A DNA stretch of 64,000 nucleotides from the NCBI GenBank assembly GCA_963753545.1, contig CAVWCQ010000008.1:372001-436000 (forward strand). The letters run 5' to 3'. A model generated the notes under the pieces. The model made no database searches. It was not told where the DNA came from and saw only the letters and a list, made by a program, of their open reading frames with translations. Positions 9,142 to 18,404 of the stretch are shown here, one piece after another (within the stretch, counting starts at the first letter, position 1; every line of letters starts with the position of its first letter). This DNA is from CAVWCQ01 sp963753545 (GTDB lineage Bacteria > Chloroflexota > Anaerolineae > Aggregatilineales > Aggregatilineaceae). The position numbers and the translations under genes were made by a program.

Positions 9142-10167
9142 TTAATCTACCTGGACGCGGCGTTTGTAGGCGGCATAAATGATCGGGTTGTAGACACGAT
9201 CCCACGCGCCAACACTGCGCAGGACTTCGCCGCCCCAACCTCGTTTGAAGCGGTAGACGCCCCACAGCCCATCGTCGCGCGTCTCGAACTGGGCCTCAAG
9301 GGTTTCGGGATCGGCGTCGGGGATGCCGTACATATCGTACCAGCGCGCGCCTTTACTGCGCGCCCATTGGATGCCCGCCCACTGCACACCATAGGAGGCC
9401 ATGCGCTGCCGTTCCGCGCCGGACGACGCGCCATAGAGATACCACGCCCAATCCCCAACGGCGAAGACCATGATGCCCGCTAAATCCTGCCCGGCGTAAC
9501 TGCCCAGGATCAGAGCGGCGCGGCCCTGCGACGCAAAAATATTGTAGGCGAACTCATAGTAGACCGGGGTATGCACGCCAAACTCATCGCGGCCCCCGGT
9601 TTCGGCCAGCAGGCGGTTAAAACTGCTCACCTCGGCGCGCGTTCCCGTCCGGATCTGCACCTCAAATTTTTCACTCTTGCGGATATTGCGGCGCGTGCCC
9701 TGGTTCATGCGGGCCAGGATCGCCTCTTCGTCGCCGGAAATATCGAGCACGACGGTGCGCGGCGGCTGGACGGTCTGCGGGCTGGGGCGGAATCCGTAGG
9801 CGGCAAGATCGACATCCGAAAGCCGGAAACCGGGTTCGATCTTGAGCAGGGCGGCGCGGCGTTTTTTCGCGGTGCGATCAATGGCGGAGATCAACGACCG
9901 AACTAACTCGCGGTTCGACCAGTCCACCAGCGGGCCGTAGGGGATATAGGCCAGTGTACCGAGGCGATAGGGTAGGCGGCGGAACAAAATCTGCGCGCCT
10001 GCCACGATGGTTCCGCGATCATCAACCAGGGCGACCCGCTCCGGCTGCCAGCCAAACCCTGCTTTTAACACACCCCAGGCGCTCAATTGCAGCAGGTGAG
10101 CGCGCGGGTGAGCGGCGACAAAGCTATCCCAGGCTTCGGGCGGCGGGGTGATGGATGAATAGGGCAT
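9142..10167 (-). CDS. FemAB-type peptidoglycan bridge aminoacyltransferase
   Basis: An intact 341-residue protein of the lipid II:glycine glycyltransferase (FemX/FemAB) family. The N-terminal GNAT-like half carries HLLQLSAWGVLKAGFGWQP. The central MNQGTRRNIRKSEK segment is typical of the family. The C-terminal half carries WAWYLYGASSG, then WYDMYGIPDADPE and LWGVYRFKRGWGGE. The expected role is to add amino acids to the third-position diamino acid of peptidoglycan precursors, using charged tRNA. It is the first gene of a tight operon with the GNAT and macro-domain genes. It is a paralogue of the frameshifted gene at 6381-7461. Confidence 0.9.
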   Translation of the reverse strand: MPYSSITPPPEAWDSFVAAHPRAHLLQLSAWGVLKAGFGWQPERVALVDDRGTIVAGAQILFRRLPYRLGTLAYIPYGPLVDWSNRELVRSLISAIDRTAKKRRAALLKIEPGFRLSDVDLAAYGFRPSPQTVQPPRTVVLDISGDEEAILARMNQGTRRNIRKSEKFEVQIRTGTRAEVSSFNRLLAETGGRDEFGVHTPVYYEFAYNIFASQGRAALILGSYAGQDLAGIMVFAVGDWAWYLYGASSGAERQRMASYGVQWAGIQWARSKGARWYDMYGIPDADPETLEAQFETRDDGLWGVYRFKRGWGGEVLRSVGAWDRVYNPIIYAAYKRRVQVD

Positions 10168-10243
10168 GAGTCCAACTTTCCGAAAAGAGCACGAGGTTAA
10201 TTATAACGCATGGGGACGGTGCGGGAAGCCGCCCCCTTTTTTT

Positions 10244-10948
10244 TTACGATGGCGGGGTCGGTGTCGGCGCGGGCGGCGCTGTAAAGCGAATCGAGGCGGC
10301 GATATCGCGCACCTTCTGATCGTACTGGGCGTATTCCCCGATGGGCGCGCTGGCAAACAGCAGCACGGCAAATTGATCCGAGATGTCGATCAGATAGGCC
10401 CTGCCATCAGTCGCCGCGCCGCTGAGGGTAGCGCGGGCTGCTGCTTTGCCGCCAAGGGTCAGCGACGCCGGATCAGCCAGGGCCAGAACCCGGCTCTGGG
10501 CCATCGGCGGGCCAACCGTGCGCAGCGCGTCGATCATCGGCGCGTTGGGGTTGCCAAAGAGCGTTTTGGGGTAGGGCGGAAAGATCGTCAGACTGACCTG
10601 TCCCGCCAGCGGTGAGGCCCCGGACGGCACACCCGGCTGGTTCGCGAGATAAATGCTGCCTTCGATTTCATCCACGACCCAACCCTTCGGATAATCAAAT
10701 TTGATGCCGCTGCGCGCTGTGTAGGACTGCGGCAGTTTTTTATCACGGAACGGATTCGGTAAATCGCGGTCTTTGAAGACTACCGCCAGGATGGCGGCAA
10801 GGATGATCAATGCTCCGATTGAGACCATGCATCCCAGGAATGAGGTATTCCGGCGGAACACGGTAAACAGGCTTGGGCCTGCGGTTTGTCTTTGTGTGCG
10901 TCGTCGTGCCACTCTGGTTGTTCCCCTTTGATTGTTTGTCTCTTGCAC
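10244..10948 (-). CDS. Membrane-anchored protein with a PsbP/DUF1795-like domain
   Basis: A 234-residue protein. Residues 1-25 are basic and Arg/Gln/Thr-rich. One membrane segment follows (about 38-60, GCMVSIGALIILAAILAVVF), so the rest lies outside. The external domain begins YTARSGIKFDYPKGW, the usual opening of PsbP/DUF1795-like domains. It ends in a short Pro/Thr tail. The start is a GTG at 10948 with only a weak Shine-Dalgarno, so the start is uncertain. The gene is transcribed away from the nuo operon. The function is unknown. Confidence 0.65.
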   Translation of the reverse strand: MQETNNQRGTTRVARRRTQRQTAGPSLFTVFRRNTSFLGCMVSIGALIILAAILAVVFKDRDLPNPFRDKKLPQSYTARSGIKFDYPKGWVVDEIEGSIYLANQPGVPSGASPLAGQVSLTIFPPYPKTLFGNPNAPMIDALRTVGPPMAQSRVLALADPASLTLGGKAAARATLSGAATDGRAYLIDISDQFAVLLFASAPIGEYAQYDQKVRDIAASIRFTAPPAPTPTPPS

Positions 10949-11010
10949 CTATACAGGGAATAACATAATCGGCTGCACAATCCAAACGGATTTGTGTTCC
11001 GGGCGGCGTA

Positions 11011-11067
11011 TGCTAGAATGAGGGCGGCTTGGGGAAAATTGCCGCTCCCGAAACAGCCTGTTATACT
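11011..11067 (+). promoter_or_regulatory. Two candidate promoters of the nuo operon
   Basis: First, an extended -10 element TGCTAGAAT at 11011-11019. Second, TTGCCG at 11039-11044 with a 17-base spacer before TATACT at 11062-11067. The second would give a leader of about 55 bases before nuoA. Confidence 0.5.
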
Positions 11068-11128
11068 AACCCGGCAATAACTTTAAACGCCGTAAATGTT
11101 ATTCGAACGTCGGAAAGGTGATCCACGT

Positions 11129-11488
11129 ATGGATTTAAAAGAATGGGCCTTCATCGGCATCTTCCTGGCGATCTCGTGGGTTTTCCCGGCAGTGCCGATT
11201 ATCCTCTCTAAAGTGCTTGGCCCCAAGCGGCCCAACGCAGTCAAAAACCAGACGTATGAATGTGGGATCGAAACGGTGGGCAATACCTGGGTCCAGTTCC
11301 GCGCCCAGTATTACATCTTCGCCCTGGTTTTTGTGCTGTTCGATGTGGAACTGGTCTTTTTGTTCCCCTGGGCGCTGGCTTACAGCAATCTGGGACTGTT
11401 TGCCTTCTTTGAAATGGCAATCTTCATCCTGCTGCTGGGTGTCGCGCTCGTGTATACATGGCGCAAGGGCGCACTGGAATGGGTATAG
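11129..11488 (+). CDS. nuoA: NADH-quinone oxidoreductase subunit A
   Basis: A 119-residue membrane subunit of complex I with three hydrophobic segments. It shows the conserved YECGIE motif (about residues 44-49) and the acidic signature DVELVFLFPWA, both diagnostic of NuoA/ND3. The ATG at 11129 was chosen over an upstream in-frame start because AAAGGTGAT precedes it. It is directly followed by nuoH (4 bases). The peripheral-arm genes nuoB-G and nuoI are not in the window, so the hydrophilic arm must be encoded elsewhere. Confidence 0.95.
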   Translation: MDLKEWAFIGIFLAISWVFPAVPIILSKVLGPKRPNAVKNQTYECGIETVGNTWVQFRAQYYIFALVFVLFDVELVFLFPWALAYSNLGLFAFFEMAIFILLLGVALVYTWRKGALEWV

Positions 11489-11492
11489 TCTT

Positions 11493-12679
11493 ATGACTGA
11501 TTTTCTCATTGACCTGGGATTAGGACACGTGCTGGCCGAATTTATCGCCGTGTCGCTGGGTGTGATCGGCGTGGCGACCTTCGGCCTGACCTGGACTCTG
11601 TTCGGCATCTGGCTGGAACGAAAAGTCGCCGGGCGGTTCCAGGACCGGCTTGGTCCAAACCGCGTCGGCCCGTTTGGTTTGTTCCAATCGATTGCCGACG
11701 CGATCAAGATTGTGCTCAAAGAAGACATCATGCCCGTTGGGGTGGATCGCTGGGTGTTTAACCTCGCCCCGATCCTGATGGTGATGTCCGTCGCTGCTGC
11801 TGTGGGCCGTGATCCCGTTTGGACGGGGCTGGTCGGCGCGAATCTCAGCATCGGCGTGCTGTACCTGATCGCGGTTGGATCGCTGGGCAGCATCGCCGTG
11901 ATCATGGCCGGGTGGAGCAGCAACAACAAGTATGCTCTGCTGGGCGCATTTCGCGGGGCGGCGCAGTTGGTCAGCTATGAAGTGCCGATGGTGCTGGCGA
12001 TGCTCGTCCCGGTGCATTCTGGCCGGATCGATGCGCACTGCAGGATATCATCGGCAAACAGTATATTATTTACCTGTTCGCCATCCCACTGACCGCGTTT
12101 ATTTTCATCGTGTCGAGCATGGCCGAACTGGGACGCGCCCCGTTTGATCTGCTCGAAGCCGAGTCGGAAATTGTCGCCGGGTTCCATACCGAATATTCCG
12201 GCATGAAGTTCGGCATGTTTTACGTGGGCGAATTTCTGCATGCCTTCACGGTAGCGGTACTGGCGGCGATGTTCTTCCTGGGCGGCTGGCGCGGCCCCTT
12301 TGCCGATGATACGGGTTTTACTCCCCGGGTGCTGGGCCTGGTTTACCTGTCCGTCAAAAGCCAGATCGCCTATCTCGCCCTGATGTGGGTGCGTATGACC
12401 GTGCCCCGCGTGCGCATTGACCAGATGCTCGGCTTCAACTGGAAATTCCTGGTTCCGCTGAGCATGATCAACCTGCTGGTCGTGGCCTTCGTGTGGAAAC
12501 TGATCCCGGACACGGAGCTGATCAATAGTTTCCGCGAGGCGCTGCTGCCGTCGCTGGTGCTGCTGCTCGCCAATCTCGCAATGATCGCAGGAGTGGCGAT
12601 GATCCTGCGGGCGCAGGGGCGGCGCGAACGGGCGCGGCTGCAAGTTTACGCTGTCGGTGAGACGGCGGCGGGGGATTAA
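11493..12679 (+). CDS. nuoH: NADH-quinone oxidoreductase subunit H, frameshifted
   Basis: About 394 residues once the frame is repaired. NuoH links the quinone site to the proton channels. Motifs include WLERKVAGRFQDRLGPNRVG near residues 35-55, AAQLVSYEVPM, SMAELGRAPFDLLEAESEIV and the following GFHTEYSGMKF, all strongly conserved in the family. Two single-base insertions are inferred: a C near 12015 (after VLVPV, resuming ILAGSMRT) and a G near 12041 (resuming QDIIGKQ). Together they shift the frame by two. Because the protein is essential to complex I and reads perfectly on both sides, sequence error is the simplest explanation. Confidence 0.93.
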
Positions 12680-12738
12680 GTCGCCCCGTGCAACCTTCGG
12701 TTGCCTGGATGTCACGTTGGGAAATAGAGGTTGTGGGT

Positions 12739-12857
12739 CGCGGGCGCACACCTCACCCCGGCTGAACGGCGCAACTTCGTTGCGCTTGATGTTCAGCCGA
12801 CCCTCTCCAAGCAAGTTGGCGAGGGTCAGAAGAGGGCGCGGCAAGCAGCGCCCCTAC
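12739..12857. repeat. Paired-palindrome repeat (copy 2) followed by a REP-like palindrome
   Basis: This fills the 309-base gap between nuoH and nuoJ. CCTCACCCCGGCTGAAC, a GTTCAGCC arm and CCCTCTCC ... GAGGGT match copy 1. The segment 12834-12857 is a REP-type hairpin whose reverse strand starts GTAGGGGCGC. It lies inside the operon, so it may form mRNA structure between nuoH and nuoJ. Confidence 0.75.
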
Positions 12858-12988
12858 GGCATCGGGGACTGGGTCGCCGGAGGTTTGAACCTCCGGCTAG
12901 AGAAGAAAAAAGTCCACTAAAGGGACTCCCCCAATAAGTGGATAGGATGACTGCAAAAAACGGTTTCTTCCTTCTACAAGGAGGACTT

Positions 12989-13666
12989 GTGGAAATTACT
13001 TTTGAGTCGGTTATGTTTTTGGTGTTCAGCGCCATCACGCTGGGCGGGGCGCTGCTGGTCGTGACCACGCGCAACCTGTTCCATGCGGCGCTGTACCTGA
13101 TGTTAAGCTTCTTTGGCGTGGCGGGACTGTATGTGCTGCTATCCGCGCCATTTTTGGCCGGGGTGCAGGTGGTTGTCTACATCGGCGCGATTGCGATCCT
13201 GATCATCTTCGGTATCATGCTCACGCCCCAGGTGACGCATGTGATCGCCATGCGCAGGTCGCAGTGGATCAGCGGAGCCGCCCTGGCGGTGATTTTCTTC
13301 CTCATGCTGATTTCTGTGCTGACGCCGATGGTGCGCGAATTGGGCGGGAACGACTGGAACGCCGAATTCACGCAGGATAACCCGGCTGATGTACCCAAAG
13401 ACAGCGTTACCACCATGGGCCGGGTACTGGTCGATCTGCGCGGCGGCTATATGCTGCCCTTTGAGATCGCCTCGGTGCTGCTGATGGCGGCAATGATCGG
13501 CGCGGTGCTGCTGGTCAAGCCGGACGAGCCTCCCGCAGCGGAGACGCTGATCACGACGCCGGGGATCGACGTGGAGCCACTTGAGCCGCCGCAGCCTGAT
13601 GAACCGGAAACCCCAGAGAATCCCGGATCGAGGCTGTCTGTCCAGATGCGGGGTACCAGGAGATAA
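12989..13666 (+). CDS. nuoJ: NADH-quinone oxidoreductase subunit J
   Basis: A 225-residue membrane subunit of complex I with five hydrophobic segments. NuoJ landmarks are NLFHAALYLMLSFFGVAGLYVLL and GVQVVVYIGAIAILIIFGIML. The GTG at 12989 is preferred because AAGGAGG lies four bases upstream; an ATG at 12938 in the same frame has no such site. The protein has a Pro/Glu-rich tail of about 45 residues after the last membrane segment that most NuoJ proteins lack. nuoK follows after three bases. Confidence 0.93.
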   Translation: MEITFESVMFLVFSAITLGGALLVVTTRNLFHAALYLMLSFFGVAGLYVLLSAPFLAGVQVVVYIGAIAILIIFGIMLTPQVTHVIAMRRSQWISGAALAVIFFLMLISVLTPMVRELGGNDWNAEFTQDNPADVPKDSVTTMGRVLVDLRGGYMLPFEIASVLLMAAMIGAVLLVKPDEPPAAETLITTPGIDVEPLEPPQPDEPETPENPGSRLSVQMRGTRR

Positions 13667-13669
13667 AAC

Positions 13670-13977
13670 ATGGTTCCATTGTGGATGTACCTTGTCGTCT
13701 CGGCGGGCCTGTTCAGCATCGGAATGTATGGCGTGCTGGCCCGGCGCAACGCGATTGCGATCCTGATGTGCATCGAACTGATGCTGAACGCGGTGAACAT
13801 CAATCTCGTCGCCTTCTGGCGCTACAAATTCCGGCGCTGATCGGCGGGCAGGTGTTCGCGGCCTTTGTATTCGTCGTGGCGGCAGCCGAAGCGGCGGTTG
13901 GTCTGGCGCTGATCATCACCATTTACCGCCGCCGCCAGTCGGTGATCCCAGATGAAGTCGATTTCCTGAAGTGGTAA
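13670..13977 (+). CDS. nuoK: NADH-quinone oxidoreductase subunit K, frameshifted
   Basis: About 102 residues after repair, the usual length for NuoK. The N-terminal part has GLFSIGMYGVLARRNAIAIL and MCIELMLNAVNINLVAF, which include the membrane-embedded Glu residues of the family. The second part (IPALIGGQVFAAFVFVVAAA) holds the other conserved region. One base is missing near 13836: the frame changes between WRY and QIPAL. The Shine-Dalgarno AGGAG overlaps the end of nuoJ. Confidence 0.93.
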
Positions 13978-14006
13978 TCCACCCGCATTGAGGGGAAATT
14001 TAGCCT

Positions 14007-16324
14007 ATGGATATTAACTGGTTTGATGCCGATTATCTGCCCTGGCTGATCTTGTTTTTTCCGCTGCTGGCCTTCTCGCTGATCGTGCTGTTTACGTCAC
14101 GCAGCCGGATTCTGAGCCAGACGGTTGCCCTGATCGGGATTACCGTGTCGTGGGTGCTCAGTATGGTCGTGTTTGTCAAAACCGTCTGGGCTGCCGATGA
14201 GACGCTGGGCGATAGAGTTCTATGGCAGCGCGCGGAACTGGATGGACCTGGGCACGAGTACCTTCAAAATGGGCGTGCTGGTCGATCCGCTGACGGCGTA
14301 TCATGCTGCTGATGGTCCCGCTGGCCTGCCTGCTGATCTTCATTTACTCGCTGGGCTACATGGCGCACGATCCGCATAATTCGCGCTTCTTCGCCTACAT
14401 TTCGCTGTTCGCGGGCGCGATGCTGACCCTGGTCGTGGCGGATAACCTGCTGATGCTGTTCATCGGCTGGGAAGTCATGGGCCTGTGCTCGTACCTGCTG
14501 ATCGGCTTCTGGTTCCACAAAAAGAGCGCGTACGAAGCGGGCGTCAAAGCCTTCATGACGACGCGCGTGGCGATGTGATGATGCTGGTCGGCATCGGCTA
14601 CCTGTTCGCCGCGCCGGGCACGCTGAATTTCCGCGAATCCTGTACAACGAGGATATGCTGCATGAACTGGTCGACGACACCGGCGCTGCCGATCTTCGGC
14701 TGGCAGCGCGGCCGGCGTTGATCGGCGTCTGCATCGTGATGGGCACAATTGGCAAAAGCGCGCAGTTCCCGCTGCACGTGTGGCTGCCCGACGCGATGGA
14801 AGGCCCGACCCCCGTCAGCGCCATGATCCATGCCGCGACGATGGTTTCCGCTGGCGTGTACATGGTCATCCGCATGTTCCCGCTGCTCTCGGCGGGGGCG
14901 GACTTCCATCACGGCGACTACAGCACCCCGATGATCCTGATGGCGTGTCATCGGCGCGTTTACGGCGCTCGTTCGCCGCAATTATTGGCGGTCGGGCAGA
15001 ACGATATCAAAAGCGTGCTGGCCTATTCCACGATCAGCCAGCTTGGCTTCATGGTCGCGGCGCTGGGCATCGGCGCGTGTGTCGCGGCGGCGTTCCACCT
15101 GATCACCCACGCCTTCTTCAAGGCGCTGTTGTTCATGGGGTCCGGCGTCGGTGATCCATGCGATGGAGCACGGCGAACATCACGGCGAGGTTCATTCCAC
15201 CGACGAGGGCGATATCCACGTCGATGCAATTGGGGAGCCAGTCGAGGGCGAAGTTGTCCACGAAGTGACGGAGATGCACGAAGGACACGTCGCGCCAGAT
15301 GGGCTGGTCATGGATTATGTCGCGCCGCCCAACGACATCCTGCGCATGGGCGGGCTGATCCGCCGCATCCCGATCACGGCGATCACAATGGCGATTGGCG
15401 GGCTGTCGCTGGCCGGGTTCCCGATTATCACCGCCGGGTTCTGGTCGAAGGATGAAATTCTAGCCGATGCGTGGCATGGTCTGCGCGAGGGCTATGGACT
15501 GCCGATGTTCGTCCTGATCTGCCTCGCCTTGTCTGCTATGCTGACGGCCTTTTACACGGCGCGGATGTGGTTCCTGGCCTTCTGGGGCGAACCGCGCACG
15601 GCTGCTGCCGCCAACGCTGGCGAGGGATCGCAGTCGCTGGTTCCGCCGCCCCTTCTGGCGTACTCCGCGTGAAACCGATGCGCCTGTCGACAGCGGGGCG
15701 CAGTTGACCGCGCTGCAAATGGAAATCCCCCTGGTGATCCTGGCCTTCTTCGCCATCTTCGCCGGGTTTATCGGCCTGCCGGGTGATAATCCGCTGCACC
15801 GCTTCCTGAGCCGGACGGTACTCGAAGCGCCAGAAGTGCTGGACTTCGATCTCCGTCCCATGCTGATCGGGATCGTGGTGTCGCTGACCGGGCTGTTTAT
15901 CGGCTTTATGCTGTATGGGATGCGGCCTGTCCGTGAAGGCGAAGTTGATCCGACTGAGCGCATGCTGGGGGCCGGAATCTGGACGACGCTGCAAAACCGC
16001 TTCTACATGGATATCTTCTACCGCCGCTATCTGGTTCAACCTGCCGAATGGTTCGCCACGAATATTGTGATCCAGGCGATTGACAAAGATACGATTGACG
16101 GCGTGCTGGATACGATTGCCGAAGGGTTTACCTGGGTGGGCGAGTTCTTCAAGCGCTTTAACCTGGTGGTGATTGACGGCGTGGGCGATGGCATCCCGCG
16201 GCTGCTTGGGCAATTTGCGCGGTGGTTCCGCCCGATCCAGTCGGGGCGGGTGCAGCAGTATCTGCTGGTCGTGACGCTGGCACTGCTGGTGATCGGCGCG
16301 CTGTTGATGATGCAGGCGCGGTAG
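14007..16324 (+). CDS. nuoL: NADH-quinone oxidoreductase subunit L, multiply frameshifted
   Basis: About 770 residues if all breaks are repaired. This is an antiporter-like proton channel subunit. Segments in order: VDPLTA, FIYSLGYMAHDPHNSRFF, GWEVMGLCSYLLIGFWF, GKSAQFPLHVWLPDAMEGPT, QNDIKSVLAYSTISQLGFM, HLITHAFFKALLFMGSGSVIH and the long C-terminal lateral-helix region. A His/Glu-rich loop follows GSVIHAMEHGEHHGEVH. Breaks fit single-base insertions near 14211, 14300, 14946, 14967, 14987, 15148 and 15658, and deletions near 14572 and 14636. This is the most damaged gene of the window, yet every conserved block survives, so true inactivation is doubtful. Confidence 0.92.
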
Positions 16325-16457
16325 GCACCTCACCCCGGTTGAACGCGAAAAAGCGCGCGTTCAACCACCCCTCTCCAGACTACGCTAGAGAGGGGAGATA
16401 GAGTGAACATTGTAACCGACGGTTGCTACAAAAAAGGGCAGGGCAAGCCCAGCCCTA
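16325..16457. repeat. Paired-palindrome repeat (copy 3) plus a REP-like palindrome
   Basis: CCTCACCCC is followed by a GGTTGAACGCG ... CGCGTTCAACC stem and CCTCTCC ... GAGAGGGG. The first stem differs in sequence from copies 1 and 2 but still pairs. A second hairpin, GGGCAGGGC/GCCCAGCCC with its CTAG end, lies at 16436-16457. The repeat sits between nuoL and nuoM. Confidence 0.75.
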
Positions 16458-16551
16458 GCGGTCTTCGCTTCATGATCAAAGATAACGGTCCCGGAATGAT
16501 TGGCTTTAACCCTGTCCTCTGAGCAGACAAGCAAGGAGAGGCACACACTTT

Positions 16552-18276
16552 ATGTTCGACTTCTTACAGATTAACTATTTAACCACGCTCCTGCTGCTGC
16601 CCGTGATCGGCGCGGTGATCGTCTTCTTTTTGCCGCGCGGCAAAGAACAGGCGGCGCGCTGGGTGGCGCTGGGATTCAGCCTCGTGGCACTGGTGATGAG
16701 CATCGGCGTGTTCTACATGGTCAAGGCCCATCCGCCTGTCGCGGGGGGCTGGACGCTGGAAGAACAGGCCGACTGGTTCCCGCTGATCCATTCCTCGTGG
16801 CATCTCGGCGTAGACGGCCTGAGCGCGACCATGATTCTGCTGACCGGGCTGCTGATGCCCCTGGCGATCCTGGTCTCCTTCGAGGTGGAAGATCGCGTAC
16901 AGGCGCACATGGCGCTGTTCCTGCTGCTGGAAACGGGCATGCTGGGCGTGTTCTGCGCGCTCGATATGGTCGTTTTCTTCCTGTTCTGGGAAATCGGCCT
17001 GATCCCCATGTATTTCCTGATCTTCCTGTGGGGTGGGGAGAACCGTCGCTACGCGGCGAATAAGTTCTTCCTGTACACCATGGCGGGATCGGTGGGGCTG
17101 CTGCTGGCGATGCAGTTGGTCGCCGTGTCGGTCAACAGCTTCGATATTCCAGTGATGATTCAGCAGTGGCCTATCTTTACCGGGCAGAACAACGAGATCT
17201 TCGGCCTGAACGTGGATGTCGTCAAATATTATGCGCTGCTGGGCTTTATGCTGGCCTTCCTGATCAAAATCCCGGCGTGGCCGTTCCATACGTGGCTGCC
17301 TGATGCTCATACCGAAGCGCCGACCGCGGGATCGATGATCCTGGCGGGCGTGCTGCTGAAGTTGGGCGCGTATGGGTTCCTGCGGCTGGCGATCCCGCTC
17401 TTCCCGCGCGAATGGATCATCCAGCGAACGCTGCTGGGGCTGAACTATAACCTCGCGGATGTGCTCGGCCTGCTGGCGGTGCTGGGGATCATCCTTGGCG
17501 CACTGGCAGCATGGGGCCAGAACGACTTTAAGCGGCTGGTTGCTTATTCGTCGGTGAACCACATGGGCTTTGTCGTGCTGGGACTGGCCGTCGCCGCGCA
17601 GATGTACAGCGTGAGTTGGGCCGCGACCGGGGGCAAGTCAGAACTTCTTTCCGGTGTGACGGGGATCACCGTGACCGCGCAGGAGGAACAGGCTGGCACC
17701 ACGCTTTCAGACAAGATCGACCGCCTCTATCTGCAAAAGGGGTATGAGGAAGATCGGCACAATGCAAACGTGGCGATCAACGGCGTGATTTTGCAGATGT
17801 TCAACCACGGCCTATCGAGCGCGGGGCTGTTCCTGCTGGCTGGGGCGCTCTATCACAAGGCGCACACGCGGGATCTGCGGCGCTTCGGCGGGCTGTGGGA
17901 TATCATCCCGGTGTTCGGCGCGGTGCTCATCTTCCTGAGCATGGCGAGCCTGGGCCTGCCCGGTCTGAACGGCTTTGTGGGCGAGTACCTGATCATCTCC
18001 GGCTCGTTCCGGGCCTACCCGACCTATGTGCTGCTGAGCATGGCGGGTCTGCTGGTGACGGGTATTTATATTCTCAAGGCGATCCAGAAGCTGCTGCACG
18101 GCCCCTATAACGAAGAGTGGGCCGAGTATCACCAGACGGAACACAGCCTGGAGATCAGCCGCCGCGAGATGGTCGCCATCGCGCCGCTGATGGTGCTGAT
18201 CCTGATCACGGGCCTGTATCCGAACTGGGTGCTGACGGTGATCAATCATGGCGTGATGCGGTTCCTGGGTCTGTAA
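16552..18276 (+). CDS. nuoM: NADH-quinone oxidoreductase subunit M, first copy
   Basis: An intact 574-residue antiporter-like subunit with about 14 membrane segments. It shows WHLGVDGLSATMILLTG, FFLFWEIGLIPMYFLI (channel Glu), PFHTWLPDAHTEAPTAGSMI and KRLVAYSSVNHMGFVVLG. It carries an unusual hydrophilic insert of about 50 residues (roughly 352-405, rich in Gly, Glu, Lys and Asp) before the helix with FNHGLSSAGLFLLAG. A Shine-Dalgarno (AAGGAGAGG) precedes the ATG. A second nuoM follows, as in complex I variants with an extra NuoM. Confidence 0.95.
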   Translation: MFDFLQINYLTTLLLLPVIGAVIVFFLPRGKEQAARWVALGFSLVALVMSIGVFYMVKAHPPVAGGWTLEEQADWFPLIHSSWHLGVDGLSATMILLTGLLMPLAILVSFEVEDRVQAHMALFLLLETGMLGVFCALDMVVFFLFWEIGLIPMYFLIFLWGGENRRYAANKFFLYTMAGSVGLLLAMQLVAVSVNSFDIPVMIQQWPIFTGQNNEIFGLNVDVVKYYALLGFMLAFLIKIPAWPFHTWLPDAHTEAPTAGSMILAGVLLKLGAYGFLRLAIPLFPREWIIQRTLLGLNYNLADVLGLLAVLGIILGALAAWGQNDFKRLVAYSSVNHMGFVVLGLAVAAQMYSVSWAATGGKSELLSGVTGITVTAQEEQAGTTLSDKIDRLYLQKGYEEDRHNANVAINGVILQMFNHGLSSAGLFLLAGALYHKAHTRDLRRFGGLWDIIPVFGAVLIFLSMASLGLPGLNGFVGEYLIISGSFRAYPTYVLLSMAGLLVTGIYILKAIQKLLHGPYNEEWAEYHQTEHSLEISRREMVAIAPLMVLILITGLYPNWVLTVINHGVMRFLGL

Positions 18277-18290
18277 AAAACAAAGAAAAT

Positions 18291-18326
18291 TTCACCGCGG
18301 AGAACGCGGAGAGCGCAGAGAAAAAC
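18291..18326. repeat. ACCGCGGAGA-type direct repeat
   Basis: TTCACCGCGGAGAACGCGG, then AGAGCGCAGAGAAAAA. The same element occurs at 29277-29315 and, inverted, at 26505-26530. It lies between the two nuoM genes. Confidence 0.7.
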
Positions 18327-18404
18327 AAGAGCAAGGCAAGAAAATCTTTGCGGCGACGGCGGATGACGGTATAAATGGCTCCTCAATAATAGGGAGGGCT
18401 TTGG

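Noticed and set aside
10217..10241. Short GCGG/CCGC hairpin followed by nine T on the plus strand
   Set aside because: It looks like a terminator, but both flanking genes are on the minus strand, so nothing known is transcribed into it.
11975..12844. Open frame of 289 codons on the minus strand
   Set aside because: It runs antisense to nuoH and through an intergenic repeat; no protein motif.
14007..16324. Programmed frameshifting or RNA editing as a cause of the broken nuoL
   Set aside because: There is no repeated slippery site or fixed structure at the breaks, and both extra and missing bases occur. Sequence error is simpler.
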